From the NCBI GenBank assembly GCA_963643985.1, contig CAVINP010000020.1, positions 1-25,034 on the forward strand: a stretch of 25,034 nt of DNA, read 5' to 3'. A program made the translations under genes and the position numbers. This stretch comes from SFTH01 sp963643985. Lineage in GTDB: Bacteria; Bacillota; Clostridia; Christensenellales; Aristaeellaceae. The notes below the pieces were generated by a model, which saw only the letters and a program-made list of their open reading frames with translations, searched no databases and had not been told where the DNA came from. This document shows positions 7,260 through 14,298 of the stretch, piece by piece (the first letter of the stretch is position 1; each line of letters opens with the position of its first letter).

Positions 7260-8141
7260 ATGAAATTTCTCTCCTATCTGGTCAACGGTATCAGCCTGGG
7301 CAGCGTGTATGCCATCATCGCGCTGGGATACACCATGGTGTACGGCATTGCAAAGATGCTCAACTTTGCCCATGGTGATATCATCATGGTCGGCGGTTAC
7401 ATTTCCTTCTGCGTAACGCAGTACATGGGCTGGTCGCCCATACTCTCCATTCTGGCGGCCATGTTTGTCTGCACGGTTCTGGGCATGACGATTGAACGTC
7501 TGGCCTACAAGCCACTGCGCAACGCACCGAAGCTGGCCGTGCTGATCACCGCCATCGGCATGAGCTATCTGCTGCAAAACAGCGCTCAGCTGATCTGGGG
7601 TTCCGATCCCAAATCCTTCACTTCAGCGATCAACCTGCCGTCGCTGCGCCTCTTCGGCGGCGAACTGCTGATCAAGGACGAGGCCATCGTCACGGTGCTC
7701 TCCTGCGTGATCATCATGCTGCTGCTGACCTGGTTCACGGGCAAGACCAAGATGGGCAAGGCCATGCGCGCCGTTTCCGAAGATCAGGGGGCGGCACAGC
7801 TGATGGGCGTTGATGTCAACCAGACCATTTCCGTCACCTTCGCCATCGGCTCCGCACTGGCCGCCGTTGCAGGCGTACTGCTCTGCTCTTCCTATCAGGT
7901 GCTTCAGCCGACCACCGGTTCCATGCCGGGTATCAAGGCCTTTACTGCGGCGGTCTTCGGCGGCATCGGCTCCATTCCCGGTGCCATGCTGGGCGGCATA
8001 CTGCTGGGCCTGATCGAAATCTTCGCACAGGCGTACATCTCCACGGAACTGAGTGACGCCATCGTGTTCCTGATTCTGATTGTCATGCTGCTGGTCAAGC
8101 CCACGGGTCTGCTGGGCAAGAAGATCAGCGAGAAAGTGTAA
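7260..8141 (+). CDS. livH: Branched-chain amino acid ABC transporter permease LivH
   Basis: This 293-residue polytopic membrane protein is the first of two permease subunits. It opens with the family hallmark NGISLGSVYAIIALGYTMVYG (9-29) followed by MLNFAHGDIIMVGGY. A later AMRAVSEDQGAAQLMGV segment is the cytoplasmic coupling region that contacts the ATPases, and FGGIGSIPGAMLGGILLG is the conserved C-terminal motif. About eight hydrophobic spans are visible and the length is typical. The ATG at 7260 follows ACGGAG by about 13 bases, so the ribosome site is slightly distant. It pairs with LivM to form the channel. Confidence 0.96.
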   Translation: MKFLSYLVNGISLGSVYAIIALGYTMVYGIAKMLNFAHGDIIMVGGYISFCVTQYMGWSPILSILAAMFVCTVLGMTIERLAYKPLRNAPKLAVLITAIGMSYLLQNSAQLIWGSDPKSFTSAINLPSLRLFGGELLIKDEAIVTVLSCVIIMLLLTWFTGKTKMGKAMRAVSEDQGAAQLMGVDVNQTISVTFAIGSALAAVAGVLLCSSYQVLQPTTGSMPGIKAFTAAVFGGIGSIPGAMLGGILLGLIEIFAQAYISTELSDAIVFLILIVMLLVKPTGLLGKKISEKV

Positions 8142-8151
8142 GGTGATGAAG

Positions 8152-9228
8152 ATGAAGAAAATGTCCAAGGGCTTTACGAGCAAGCTCATCACCTACGCCA
8201 TGGTGATCATTGCGTACATCGTGATGGCTTCTCTGATGAATGCCGGCATGCTGACCCGCTCCGTGAAGGGCCAGCTGGTGCCGATTTGCGTCTACATCGT
8301 CATGGCGATATCGCTGAACCTGACGGTCGGTATCTCCGGCGAACTGAGTCTGGGCCATGCGGGCTTCATGTCCGTGGGTGCCTTCACCGGCGCGGTCGCG
8401 GTGGCCATGCTCTCGGGCGTCGCCAGCGATACACTCAGACTGATCCTGTCCATGATCATCGGCGGCTTGGCAGCTGCCATCGCCGGCGTGATCATAGGCA
8501 TCCCGGTGCTGAGACTGCGCGGTGACTATCTTGCGATCGTTACGCTGGCCTTCGGCGAGATCATCCGCAATATCCTGAACTGTCTCTACGTGGCCCGGGA
8601 CGGCAACGCCCTCGCATTCGCGTTCAACACCCCCGTGGTGCAGAGTGCCGAGCACGCGTCCCGGGGGCTGACCTTCAAGATGCTGATCAACGGCCCGCAG
8701 GGCGCATCCGTTTCGGACAAGCTTGCGACCTTCACCATGGGCTTTGTGCTGATCATATTCTCCCTCGTGGTGGTGCTCAACCTGATCGACAGCCGCTCCG
8801 GTCGCGCGATCATGGCCATCCGCGACAACCGCATTGCCGCAGAATCCGTGGGCATCGGCATCACGCGCTACAAACTGATGGCGTTCGTGATTTCCGCTGC
8901 ACTGGCCGGCATGGCGGGTGCGCTCTACGCGCTGAACTATTCCACCGTTGCGGCCAGCAAGTTCAAGTTTGATACCTCGATACTGGTGCTGGTCTTCGTC
9001 GTGCTGGGCGGCATCGGCAACATTCGCGGTTCGATCATCGCTGCGACGCTTCTGACGGTGCTGCCGGAAGTGCTGCGTGCCTTCAATGACTACCGCATGC
9101 TGGTATACGCCATCGTGCTGATCATCGTGATGCTCATCAGAAACAGCACGGCCGTCAAGCAGTGGCGCTCGACCATGAGCGAGAAGAGAAAGAGCAAAAA
9201 GGCCAAGTCCGCGGAAGGGAGTGTCTGA
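8152..9228 (+). CDS. livM: Branched-chain amino acid ABC transporter permease LivM
   Basis: This is the second permease subunit, about 358 residues and strongly hydrophobic. It carries the LivM signature SGELSLGHAGFMSVGAF after the first spans, the coupling segment GRAIMAIRDNRIAAESVGI, and the C-terminal VLGGIGNIRGSIIAATLL. The C-terminus is very basic (EKRKSKKAKS). ATG codons at 8146, 8152 and 8161 are all in frame. 8152 is chosen because the AAGGTG at 8140-8145 is then correctly spaced (6 bases); at 8146 it would abut the start. A longer frame back to 8080 lies inside livH and is rejected. It begins 10 bases after the livH stop. Confidence 0.94.
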   Translation: MKKMSKGFTSKLITYAMVIIAYIVMASLMNAGMLTRSVKGQLVPICVYIVMAISLNLTVGISGELSLGHAGFMSVGAFTGAVAVAMLSGVASDTLRLILSMIIGGLAAAIAGVIIGIPVLRLRGDYLAIVTLAFGEIIRNILNCLYVARDGNALAFAFNTPVVQSAEHASRGLTFKMLINGPQGASVSDKLATFTMGFVLIIFSLVVVLNLIDSRSGRAIMAIRDNRIAAESVGIGITRYKLMAFVISAALAGMAGALYALNYSTVAASKFKFDTSILVLVFVVLGGIGNIRGSIIAATLLTVLPEVLRAFNDYRMLVYAIVLIIVMLIRNSTAVKQWRSTMSEKRKSKKAKSAEGSV

Positions 9229-9230
9229 TA

Positions 9231-10073
9231 ATGTCTCAGGAGAATACGAAGATGACATGGGCACCCAGTGTGGCGTTTATTCCCGAGCGCGATCTGGGCT
9301 CCGTACCGGTACTGGAGTGCCGCCATCTGGGCATTGAGTTCGGCGGTCTGAAAGCCGTGGATGACTTCAACCTTACCATCGGCAAGACCGAGATCGCGGG
9401 CCTGATCGGTCCGAACGGCGCAGGCAAGACCACGATCTTCAACCTGCTGACCAAGGTCTATCATCCGACCTCCGGCACGATCCTTTTCCAGGGCAAGGAA
9501 ACGACGGGCATGAGCACCGTGCAGATCAACCGCATGGGCATCGCCCGCACCTTCCAGAACATCCGCCTGTTCTCCACACTCTCCGTGGAGGACAACGTCA
9601 AGGTCGGCCTGCACAATGCCATGCCCTATTCCACGATCGGCGGCATACTGCGCCTGCCCGGCTACTGGACAAAGGAAAAGAAGATGCACAAGCGGGCCAT
9701 GGAACTGCTTGAGATCTTCGACATGCAGGACATGGCCGATGCCACGGCCGGCAGCCTGCCCTACGGTGCACAGCGCCGTCTGGAGATCCTGCGCGCACTG
9801 GCCACCGGCCCCAAGCTTTTGCTGCTGGACGAGCCTGCCGCGGGCATGAACCCCTCCGAGACGGAGGAACTGATGGAGAATATCCGCAAGATCCGCGATA
9901 CCTTCCGGATCGCCGTGATGCTCATTGAGCATGACATGAAGCTGGTCATGGGCATCTGCGAGGGCATTGCCGTGCTGAACTACGGTCGCCTGATCGCCAA
10001 GGGTACGCCCGAGGAGATCCAGAAGAACCCCGTGGTTATCGAAGCCTATCTGGGCAAGCAGAAGGAGGCGTAA
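9231..10073 (+). CDS. livG: Branched-chain amino acid ABC transporter ATP-binding protein LivG
   Basis: This 280-residue ATPase powers the importer. It has a Walker A GPNGAGKT at 60-67, a Q-loop at Gln109, a LivG-type signature LPYGAQRR at 176-183 (in place of LSGGQ), Walker B LLLLDE at 196-201 and the switch His234. The start at 9231 follows AAGGGAG by 9 bases and lies 2 bases after the livM stop. This gives about 26 residues before the first beta strand (VLECRHLGIEFGG), longer than usual. ATG 9252, with AGGAG at 9238-9242 and a 9-base spacer, is a serious alternative that would shorten the protein by 7 residues. Confidence 0.96.
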   Translation: MSQENTKMTWAPSVAFIPERDLGSVPVLECRHLGIEFGGLKAVDDFNLTIGKTEIAGLIGPNGAGKTTIFNLLTKVYHPTSGTILFQGKETTGMSTVQINRMGIARTFQNIRLFSTLSVEDNVKVGLHNAMPYSTIGGILRLPGYWTKEKKMHKRAMELLEIFDMQDMADATAGSLPYGAQRRLEILRALATGPKLLLLDEPAAGMNPSETEELMENIRKIRDTFRIAVMLIEHDMKLVMGICEGIAVLNYGRLIAKGTPEEIQKNPVVIEAYLGKQKEA

Positions 10074-10077
10074 GGGC

Positions 10078-10788
10078 ATGAGTCTGTTGAAGGTGGAGAA
10101 CATTCACGTCTACTATGGCAGCATTCACGCCATCAAGGGCGTTTCCTTTGAGGTCAATGAGGGCGAGGTCGTGACGCTGATCGGCGCAAACGGCGCGGGC
10201 AAGTCCACCACGCTGAACACGGTGGCCGGCCTGCTCAAGCCCAAGACGGGCACGATCGAGTTTGAAGGCAAGAACATCGTCGGCGTTCCCGCCAACCGCG
10301 TCGTCTCTCACGGCATGGCACTCTGCCCCGAAGGCCGCCGCGTGTTTTTGCAGATGACGGTGCAGGAGAATCTTGAAATGGGCGGCTATTCCCGCCCCGC
10401 AAGTGAGATCGATGCCTCCCTGGCCGATGTCTATCAGCGCTTCCCCAGGCTGAAGGAACGCTACAAGCAGGTCGCAGGCACGCTCTCCGGCGGCGAGCAG
10501 CAGATGCTGGCAATGGGCCGCGCACTGATGAGCAAGCCCAAACTGCTGATGCTGGACGAGCCGAGCATGGGTCTGGCGCCGATACTGGTCGAGCAGATCT
10601 TCGACATCGTCAAGGAACTCAACAAGGCCGGCACGACCATACTGCTGGTGGAGCAGAACGCACGCATGGCACTCTCCGTTGCCGACCGCGCGTACGTGCT
10701 TGAAACCGGTACGATCAAGATGTCCGGCAACGCTCACGAGCTGGCAGAGGACGACCGTGTCCGCAAGGCCTACCTGGGTGAACACTGA
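10078..10788 (+). CDS. livF: Branched-chain amino acid ABC transporter ATP-binding protein LivF
   Basis: This 236-residue second ATPase forms a heterodimer with LivG. It has Walker A GANGAGKS at 36-43, CPEGRRVF at 83-90 in the Q-loop region (typical of LivF), the signature LSGGE at 136-140, Walker B LLMLDE at 156-161, and a Gln193 (VEQN) in place of the switch His, which is normal for LivF. Its ribosome site AAGGAGG lies inside the end of livG, and 4 bases separate the two genes. No convincing terminator follows, so some read-through into scfA is possible. Confidence 0.97.
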   Translation: MSLLKVENIHVYYGSIHAIKGVSFEVNEGEVVTLIGANGAGKSTTLNTVAGLLKPKTGTIEFEGKNIVGVPANRVVSHGMALCPEGRRVFLQMTVQENLEMGGYSRPASEIDASLADVYQRFPRLKERYKQVAGTLSGGEQQMLAMGRALMSKPKLLMLDEPSMGLAPILVEQIFDIVKELNKAGTTILLVEQNARMALSVADRAYVLETGTIKMSGNAHELAEDDRVRKAYLGEH

Positions 10789-10798
10789 TTTGAGCAAA

Positions 10799-10816
10799 AA
10801 TCACGCATACGTGATT
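10799..10816. repeat. Inverted repeat overlapping the scfA -35 box
   Basis: AATCACG (10799-10805) and CGTGATT (10810-10816) are perfect reverse complements around CATA. The last two T bases are the first two of the TTGACT -35 box. No T-run follows, so it is not a standard terminator. A repressor or activator binding at this palindrome would touch the promoter directly. Confidence 0.7.
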
Positions 10817-10843
10817 GACTTTGAACTGCCGATGTGGTAAACT
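10815..10843 (+). promoter_or_regulatory. scfA promoter: Candidate promoter of scfA-scfB-decarboxylase
   Basis: TTGACT (10815-10820) and TAAACT (10838-10843) are separated by 17 bases, and TGG immediately precedes the -10, giving an extended -10 element. The scfA start codon lies 37 bases downstream of the -10. Confidence 0.75.
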
Positions 10844-10880
10844 GTCATTGATAATCATCAGAGAATGGAGATGCATCAAA

Positions 10881-11027
10881 ATGGAAAGAATCAAGACTCT
10901 TGAAACCCGCAATCTGTGCGAGAGCGCCAAGAACGGCGGCTGCGGCGAATGCCAGACCTCCTGCCAGTCCGCTTGCAAGACCAGCTGCGGCGTGGCCAAC
11001 CAGAAGTGCGAAAACAAGAACAAGTAA
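10881..11027 (+). CDS. scfA: SCIFF ranthipeptide precursor (six Cys in forty-five)
   Basis: This 48-residue peptide starts MERIKTLETRNL and carries the characteristic core CGECQTSCQSACKTSC, with Cys at 21, 24, 28, 32, 36 and 43, the SCIFF family spacing. The radical-SAM maturase encoded next door is expected to install thioether crosslinks in it. SCIFF peptides occur across Clostridia and are thought to be housekeeping products rather than antibiotics; their role is unknown. Two features are odd: a seventh Cys at 13 in the leader, and Gly37 right after Cys36, where characterised homologues have the crosslink-acceptor Thr. The ATG at 10881 has GGAG 10 bases upstream. A hairpin follows before scfB, probably giving excess precursor. 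Confidence 0.95.
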   Translation: MERIKTLETRNLCESAKNGGCGECQTSCQSACKTSCGVANQKCENKNK

Positions 11028-11069
11028 TTTACGGTACCTGTACAGTCTTTTGTTGTATCGGGTAAAGAG

Positions 11070-11097
11070 AGCGTCGCCTGATTCGGGCGGCGCTTTT
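11070..11097 (+). terminator. Attenuating terminator between scfA and scfB
   Basis: AGCGTCGCC (11070-11078) pairs with GGCGGCGCT (11086-11094), with one T-G wobble, and is followed by a short T-run interrupted by G. It lies 42 bases after scfA and 32 bases before scfB. Partial read-through would express the precursor above the enzyme. Confidence 0.75.
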
Positions 11098-11129
11098 GTG
11101 TCGATTTGAAATGAGCGGGGGAGTGCGCC

Positions 11130-12506
11130 ATGGTACATCAGTATAAACTCAACGGCTACAATATCGTGCTGGATTCGTGCTCAGGGTCGATCCATGCCGT
11201 GGATGAGGTCGCCTATGACATCATCGCCATGTATGAAGATCACAGCGCGGCGGAGATCGTGCAGGCCATGCTGCAAAAATACGCCGATCGCGCGGACGTG
11301 ACGCGGGAGGACGTGCTGCAGTGCATCGATGACGTGGCGGCGCTGGTGAAGGCCGGCAAGCTCTACAGCCCGGATACCTTTGCGCCGCTGGCAGGCAAGT
11401 TCAAGGAGAGAAGCGGTGATGTAGTCAAGGCTCTCTGTCTGCATGTGGCGCACACCTGCAACCTCAACTGCGCCTACTGCTTTGCCAGTCAGGGCAAGTA
11501 TCACGGGGAGCGTGCGCTGATGAGCTTTGAGGTGGGCAAGCGTGCGCTGGATTTCCTGATGGAGCATTCCGGCAGCCGCACCAATCTGGAAGTCGACTTC
11601 TTCGGCGGTGAGCCGCTGATGAACTGGGATGTGGTCAAGCAGCTGGTGGCGTATGCACGCAGCGTCGAAAAGGAGCGCGGCAAGAACTTCCGCTTCACGC
11701 TCACGACCAACGGCATGCTGATCGATGACGACGTGATCGACTTCTGCAACCGCGAGATGAGCAACGTCGTGCTCTCGCTGGACGGCCGCAAGGAGATCAA
11801 CGATGCCACGCGCGTGGACTACGCCGGTCACGGCAGCTACGAGCGCATCGTGCCGAAATTTCAGAAGCTTGTTGCGGCCCGCGGCGGCAAAAATTACTAC
11901 ATGCGCGGTACCTTCACGCATCGCAATCCCGACTTCACGAAGGACCTTTTCCACATGGCGGATCTGGGCTTTACGGAGCTGAGCATGGAGCCGGTGGTCT
12001 GTGCGCCGGACGACCCTGCGGCACTGACGGCGGAGGATATCGGGATCGTCAAGGACCAGTACGAGATTCTGGCCAAGGACATGCTGCGCCGCGAGCGGGA
12101 AGGCAAGCCCATCACCTTCTATCACTACATGATCGACCTGACCGGCGGGCCCTGCGTCTACAAGCGCATCTCCGGCTGCGGCTCGGGCACGGAATACATG
12201 GCGGTTACCCCCTGGGGCGACCTGTATCCCTGCCACCAGTTCGTCGGCGAGGAACGTTACAAGCTGGGCAACATCCGGGACGGTGTGACAAATACGGCCC
12301 TGCGGGAGGAATTTCGCGCCTGCAACGCCTATGCCCGCGAGGAATGCGCCGACTGCTGGGCACGGCTGTACTGCTCCGGCGGCTGCGCTGCGAACGCCTA
12401 CCATGCTTCGGGCAGCATCCGCGGCGTGTACAAGGCGGGCTGTGAACTGTTCAAAAAACGCATCGAGTGCGCCATCATGATGAAGGTCGCCGAGGAAGAC
12501 ATGTGA
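11130..12506 (+). CDS. scfB: Radical-SAM SCIFF peptide maturase (thioether-forming, SPASM domain)
   Basis: This 458-residue enzyme uses S-adenosylmethionine radicals to form Cys thioether links in the SCIFF precursor. Residues 1-80 look like a PqqD-like RiPP recognition element that binds the leader. The radical-SAM cluster motif is C110-x3-C114-x2-C117, followed by FFGGEPL at 157-163. The C-terminal SPASM region holds Cys 342, 350, 368, 406, 409, 415, 419 and 438 (including CADCWARLYCSGGC), enough for two auxiliary [4Fe-4S] clusters. Length and motifs are typical of TIGR-type SCIFF maturases. The ATG at 11130 follows GGGGGAG. Its stop overlaps the next start by one base, so decarboxylase translation is coupled to it. 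Confidence 0.97.
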   Translation: MVHQYKLNGYNIVLDSCSGSIHAVDEVAYDIIAMYEDHSAAEIVQAMLQKYADRADVTREDVLQCIDDVAALVKAGKLYSPDTFAPLAGKFKERSGDVVKALCLHVAHTCNLNCAYCFASQGKYHGERALMSFEVGKRALDFLMEHSGSRTNLEVDFFGGEPLMNWDVVKQLVAYARSVEKERGKNFRFTLTTNGMLIDDDVIDFCNREMSNVVLSLDGRKEINDATRVDYAGHGSYERIVPKFQKLVAARGGKNYYMRGTFTHRNPDFTKDLFHMADLGFTELSMEPVVCAPDDPAALTAEDIGIVKDQYEILAKDMLRREREGKPITFYHYMIDLTGGPCVYKRISGCGSGTEYMAVTPWGDLYPCHQFVGEERYKLGNIRDGVTNTALREEFRACNAYAREECADCWARLYCSGGCAANAYHASGSIRGVYKAGCELFKKRIECAIMMKVAEEDM

Positions 12507-13837
12507 TGGAAACGCCCATACTCGACTTCCTGAACGCCTATGCCGGCAGAGATGTCGCACGATTGCACATGCCGGGTCACAAGGGCAGAGGCCCCCTGGG
12601 CTGCGAAGGGCCGGATATCACGGAGGTCGGCGGCGCGGATGCGCTCTATGAGGCATCGGGCATCATTGCACAAAGCGAAAAAAACGCCACGGCACTCTTC
12701 GGCAGCGGGCGCAGCTGTTATTCCACGGAAGGTTCGAGCCAGTGTATACGCGCCATGCTGTATCTGGCACTGATGAACTGCCCCGAGGGACGGCGGCCCC
12801 TGATACTGGCAGCGCGAAACGTGCACAAGTCCTTTGTGTATGCGGCAGCGCTGCTGGATTTTGACATCGAATGGCTCTGGCCGAAGAAGCTTGAGTCGCT
12901 CTGTGCCTGTCCGATCAGCGCGGACAGCCTGGAGATGGCATTGAACGGCCTTTCCGAGCCGCCAGCGGCCGTCTACGTCACCAGCCCGGACTATCTGGGC
13001 AACATCGCCGACGTGCGTTCCCTGGCCGAGGTCTGTCATCGCCACGACACGATACTGGCGGTGGACAATGCGCACGGTGCCTACCTGCACTTTCTGTCCA
13101 CGCCACAGCACCCGCTGGATCTGGGCGCAGACATCTGCTGTGATTCGGCGCACAAGACGCTGCCGGTGCTGACGGGCGGCGCGTACCTGCACGTGAGCCG
13201 TCGCATGGCCGAAAAAAGCGCGGAGCGGATGAAGTCTGCGCTGGCACTGTTCGGCTCTACAAGTCCGTCCTATCTGATCATGGCATCCCTTGATGCCTGC
13301 AACCGCTATCTGGCGGGCGGCTACCGGGCGGAACTGGCGGACTGCGTATCCCGCGTGGCGGAGACCCGGGGAAGGCTTGCCGACAACGGCTGGCAGGTGC
13401 TCCCGAGCGATCCTCTGCGCATCACCATACGCATGCCCCGGGGGCTGTGCGGCAATGAGCAGGCAGAGAAATTGCGTACGAAAATGATCGAGTGCGAATA
13501 TGCGGACGATGCGCACATCGTCTTTATGATCACACCGCAGAACCCGCAGAGCGATCTGGAACGGCTCTCACGCGCTATGGGAGAGAATCATGCGCCGACG
13601 GCAGATGCGGAAGATCTGCCGCTGCCGAGGGTAAAAGCCGAACTTCGCGTGCGTGAAGCATTTTTTCGTTCACATGAGACTGTGCCCGTGCGGAAGGCTT
13701 TGGGGCGCATATGCGCCGCACCGACGGTGGCCTGCCCGCCAGCCATTCCAATCGCTGTGTCGGGCGAACGCATCACGGATGCCGCCGTGGCGCTCTTTGA
13801 GAGATATCACGTGGCCCATGTTGATGTTTTGAAGTGA
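12506..13837 (+). CDS. Orn/Lys/Arg decarboxylase family protein (PLP, short form)
   Basis: This 443-residue protein is a fold type I PLP enzyme of the Orn/Lys/Arg decarboxylase major domain family, short SpeA/YaaO-like form. It has HMPGHKG at 21-27, a cofactor pocket VDNAHGA with Asp187 and His190, and SAHKTLP at 214-220 with the Schiff-base Lys217. It would decarboxylate arginine, lysine or ornithine to a polyamine precursor in the cytoplasm; the sequence alone does not tell which. The ATG at 12506 overlaps the scfB TGA as TGATG, in the same operon. A long structured terminator follows. The lysine-riboswitch transporter next door hints at lysine as substrate, but this is inference. Confidence 0.93.
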   Translation: METPILDFLNAYAGRDVARLHMPGHKGRGPLGCEGPDITEVGGADALYEASGIIAQSEKNATALFGSGRSCYSTEGSSQCIRAMLYLALMNCPEGRRPLILAARNVHKSFVYAAALLDFDIEWLWPKKLESLCACPISADSLEMALNGLSEPPAAVYVTSPDYLGNIADVRSLAEVCHRHDTILAVDNAHGAYLHFLSTPQHPLDLGADICCDSAHKTLPVLTGGAYLHVSRRMAEKSAERMKSALALFGSTSPSYLIMASLDACNRYLAGGYRAELADCVSRVAETRGRLADNGWQVLPSDPLRITIRMPRGLCGNEQAEKLRTKMIECEYADDAHIVFMITPQNPQSDLERLSRAMGENHAPTADAEDLPLPRVKAELRVREAFFRSHETVPVRKALGRICAAPTVACPPAIPIAVSGERITDAAVALFERYHVAHVDVLK

Positions 13838-13859
13838 ATAAACTTGCGATAACAGACAT

Positions 13860-13918
13860 AAACCCGCAATCGGAATCGTGCAATACTGCTGTGCACTTCC
13901 TTGCGGGTTTGTTTTTTG
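13860..13918 (+). terminator. Terminator of the scfA-scfB-decarboxylase operon
   Basis: AAACCCGCAA (13860-13869) pairs with TTGCGGGTTT (13901-13910), followed by GTTTTTT. The apical region can form a second short stem (GTGCA with TGCAC), giving a longer structured hairpin. It begins 22 bases after the decarboxylase stop. Confidence 0.92.
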
Positions 13919-13937
13919 TTAATTCGGTTTTTTTCTC

Positions 13938-13966
13938 TTGACAAAATTCGCTTCAGGCATTATCAT
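13938..13966 (+). promoter_or_regulatory. Strong sigma-70-type promoter for the lysine transporter operon
   Basis: TTGACA (13938-13943) and TATCAT (13961-13966) are separated by exactly 17 bases. Transcription would start near 13973, just upstream of the lysine riboswitch, as expected for a riboswitch-controlled operon. Confidence 0.9.
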
Positions 13967-13984
13967 ATGCCCAAGGTTGAAACA

Positions 13985-14233
13985 CACCTTGCAATTAGAG
14001 GCGCGATTGACATCAGTACCGCGAAGGAGCCGTCAGGCGGCTGTGATCTTGCGGGAAAGGGGAAATCGCCGAAATGAAGGTTCGCCTGATCGGGCCGGAT
14101 TTGGGCGCACGGTGAATAACTGTGCGACTGTCACGATTCTCATGGGATTGTGGAGCGCTATTGCCGGTCAAGACAGTGTATTTGCTGTTGTTATTCCAGC
14201 GGTCGTAGCGCACGCGTTACGGCCGCTTTTTTT
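13985..14233 (+). promoter_or_regulatory. Lysine riboswitch (L box) with terminator expression platform
   Basis: The leader carries the conserved L-box landmarks in order: AGAGGCGCGA (13997-14006), CATCAGTA, GGGAAAGGGGAAATCGCCGAA-type core near 14053-14073, TTGGGCGCAC (14101-14110), GGTGAATAACTGTGCGACTG, TGTCACGA and GTGGAGCGCTA (14150-14160). The closing P1 helix can form between GCAAT (13991-13995) and ATTGC (14160-14164). Lysine binding should stabilise the aptamer and allow the terminator at 14198-14233, switching off the transporter. GCGCTA (14155-14160) is complementary to TAGCGC (14206-14211), a plausible anti-terminator pairing when lysine is low. The switching mechanism is inferred; the aptamer identity is well supported. 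Confidence 0.93.
14198..14233 (+). terminator. Riboswitch-controlled terminator
   Basis: AGCGGTCGTA (14198-14207) pairs with TACGGCCGCT (14218-14227) with one T-G wobble and runs into seven T bases (14227-14233). It lies between the lysine aptamer and the binding-protein gene, and should form when lysine is bound. Confidence 0.92.
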
Positions 14234-14298
14234 CGGATCGCAACGCGTGCGGGCACCTCGCAACCATGACGGAAGCCAAATCGAAGGAGGAAAAGAAA

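Noticed and set aside
8125..9264. 379-residue minus-strand frame opposite livM
   Set aside because: The His/Asp/Gln-rich composition is the mirror of a membrane protein gene; there is no independent signal.
10799..10816. Inverted repeat after livF as a transcription terminator
   Set aside because: The 7-bp stem is not followed by a T-run and overlaps the next promoter, so an operator is a better reading.
11181..12560. 459-residue minus-strand frame opposite scfB
   Set aside because: It mirrors a conserved radical-SAM gene and has no domain, no proper ribosome site and the usual antisense composition.
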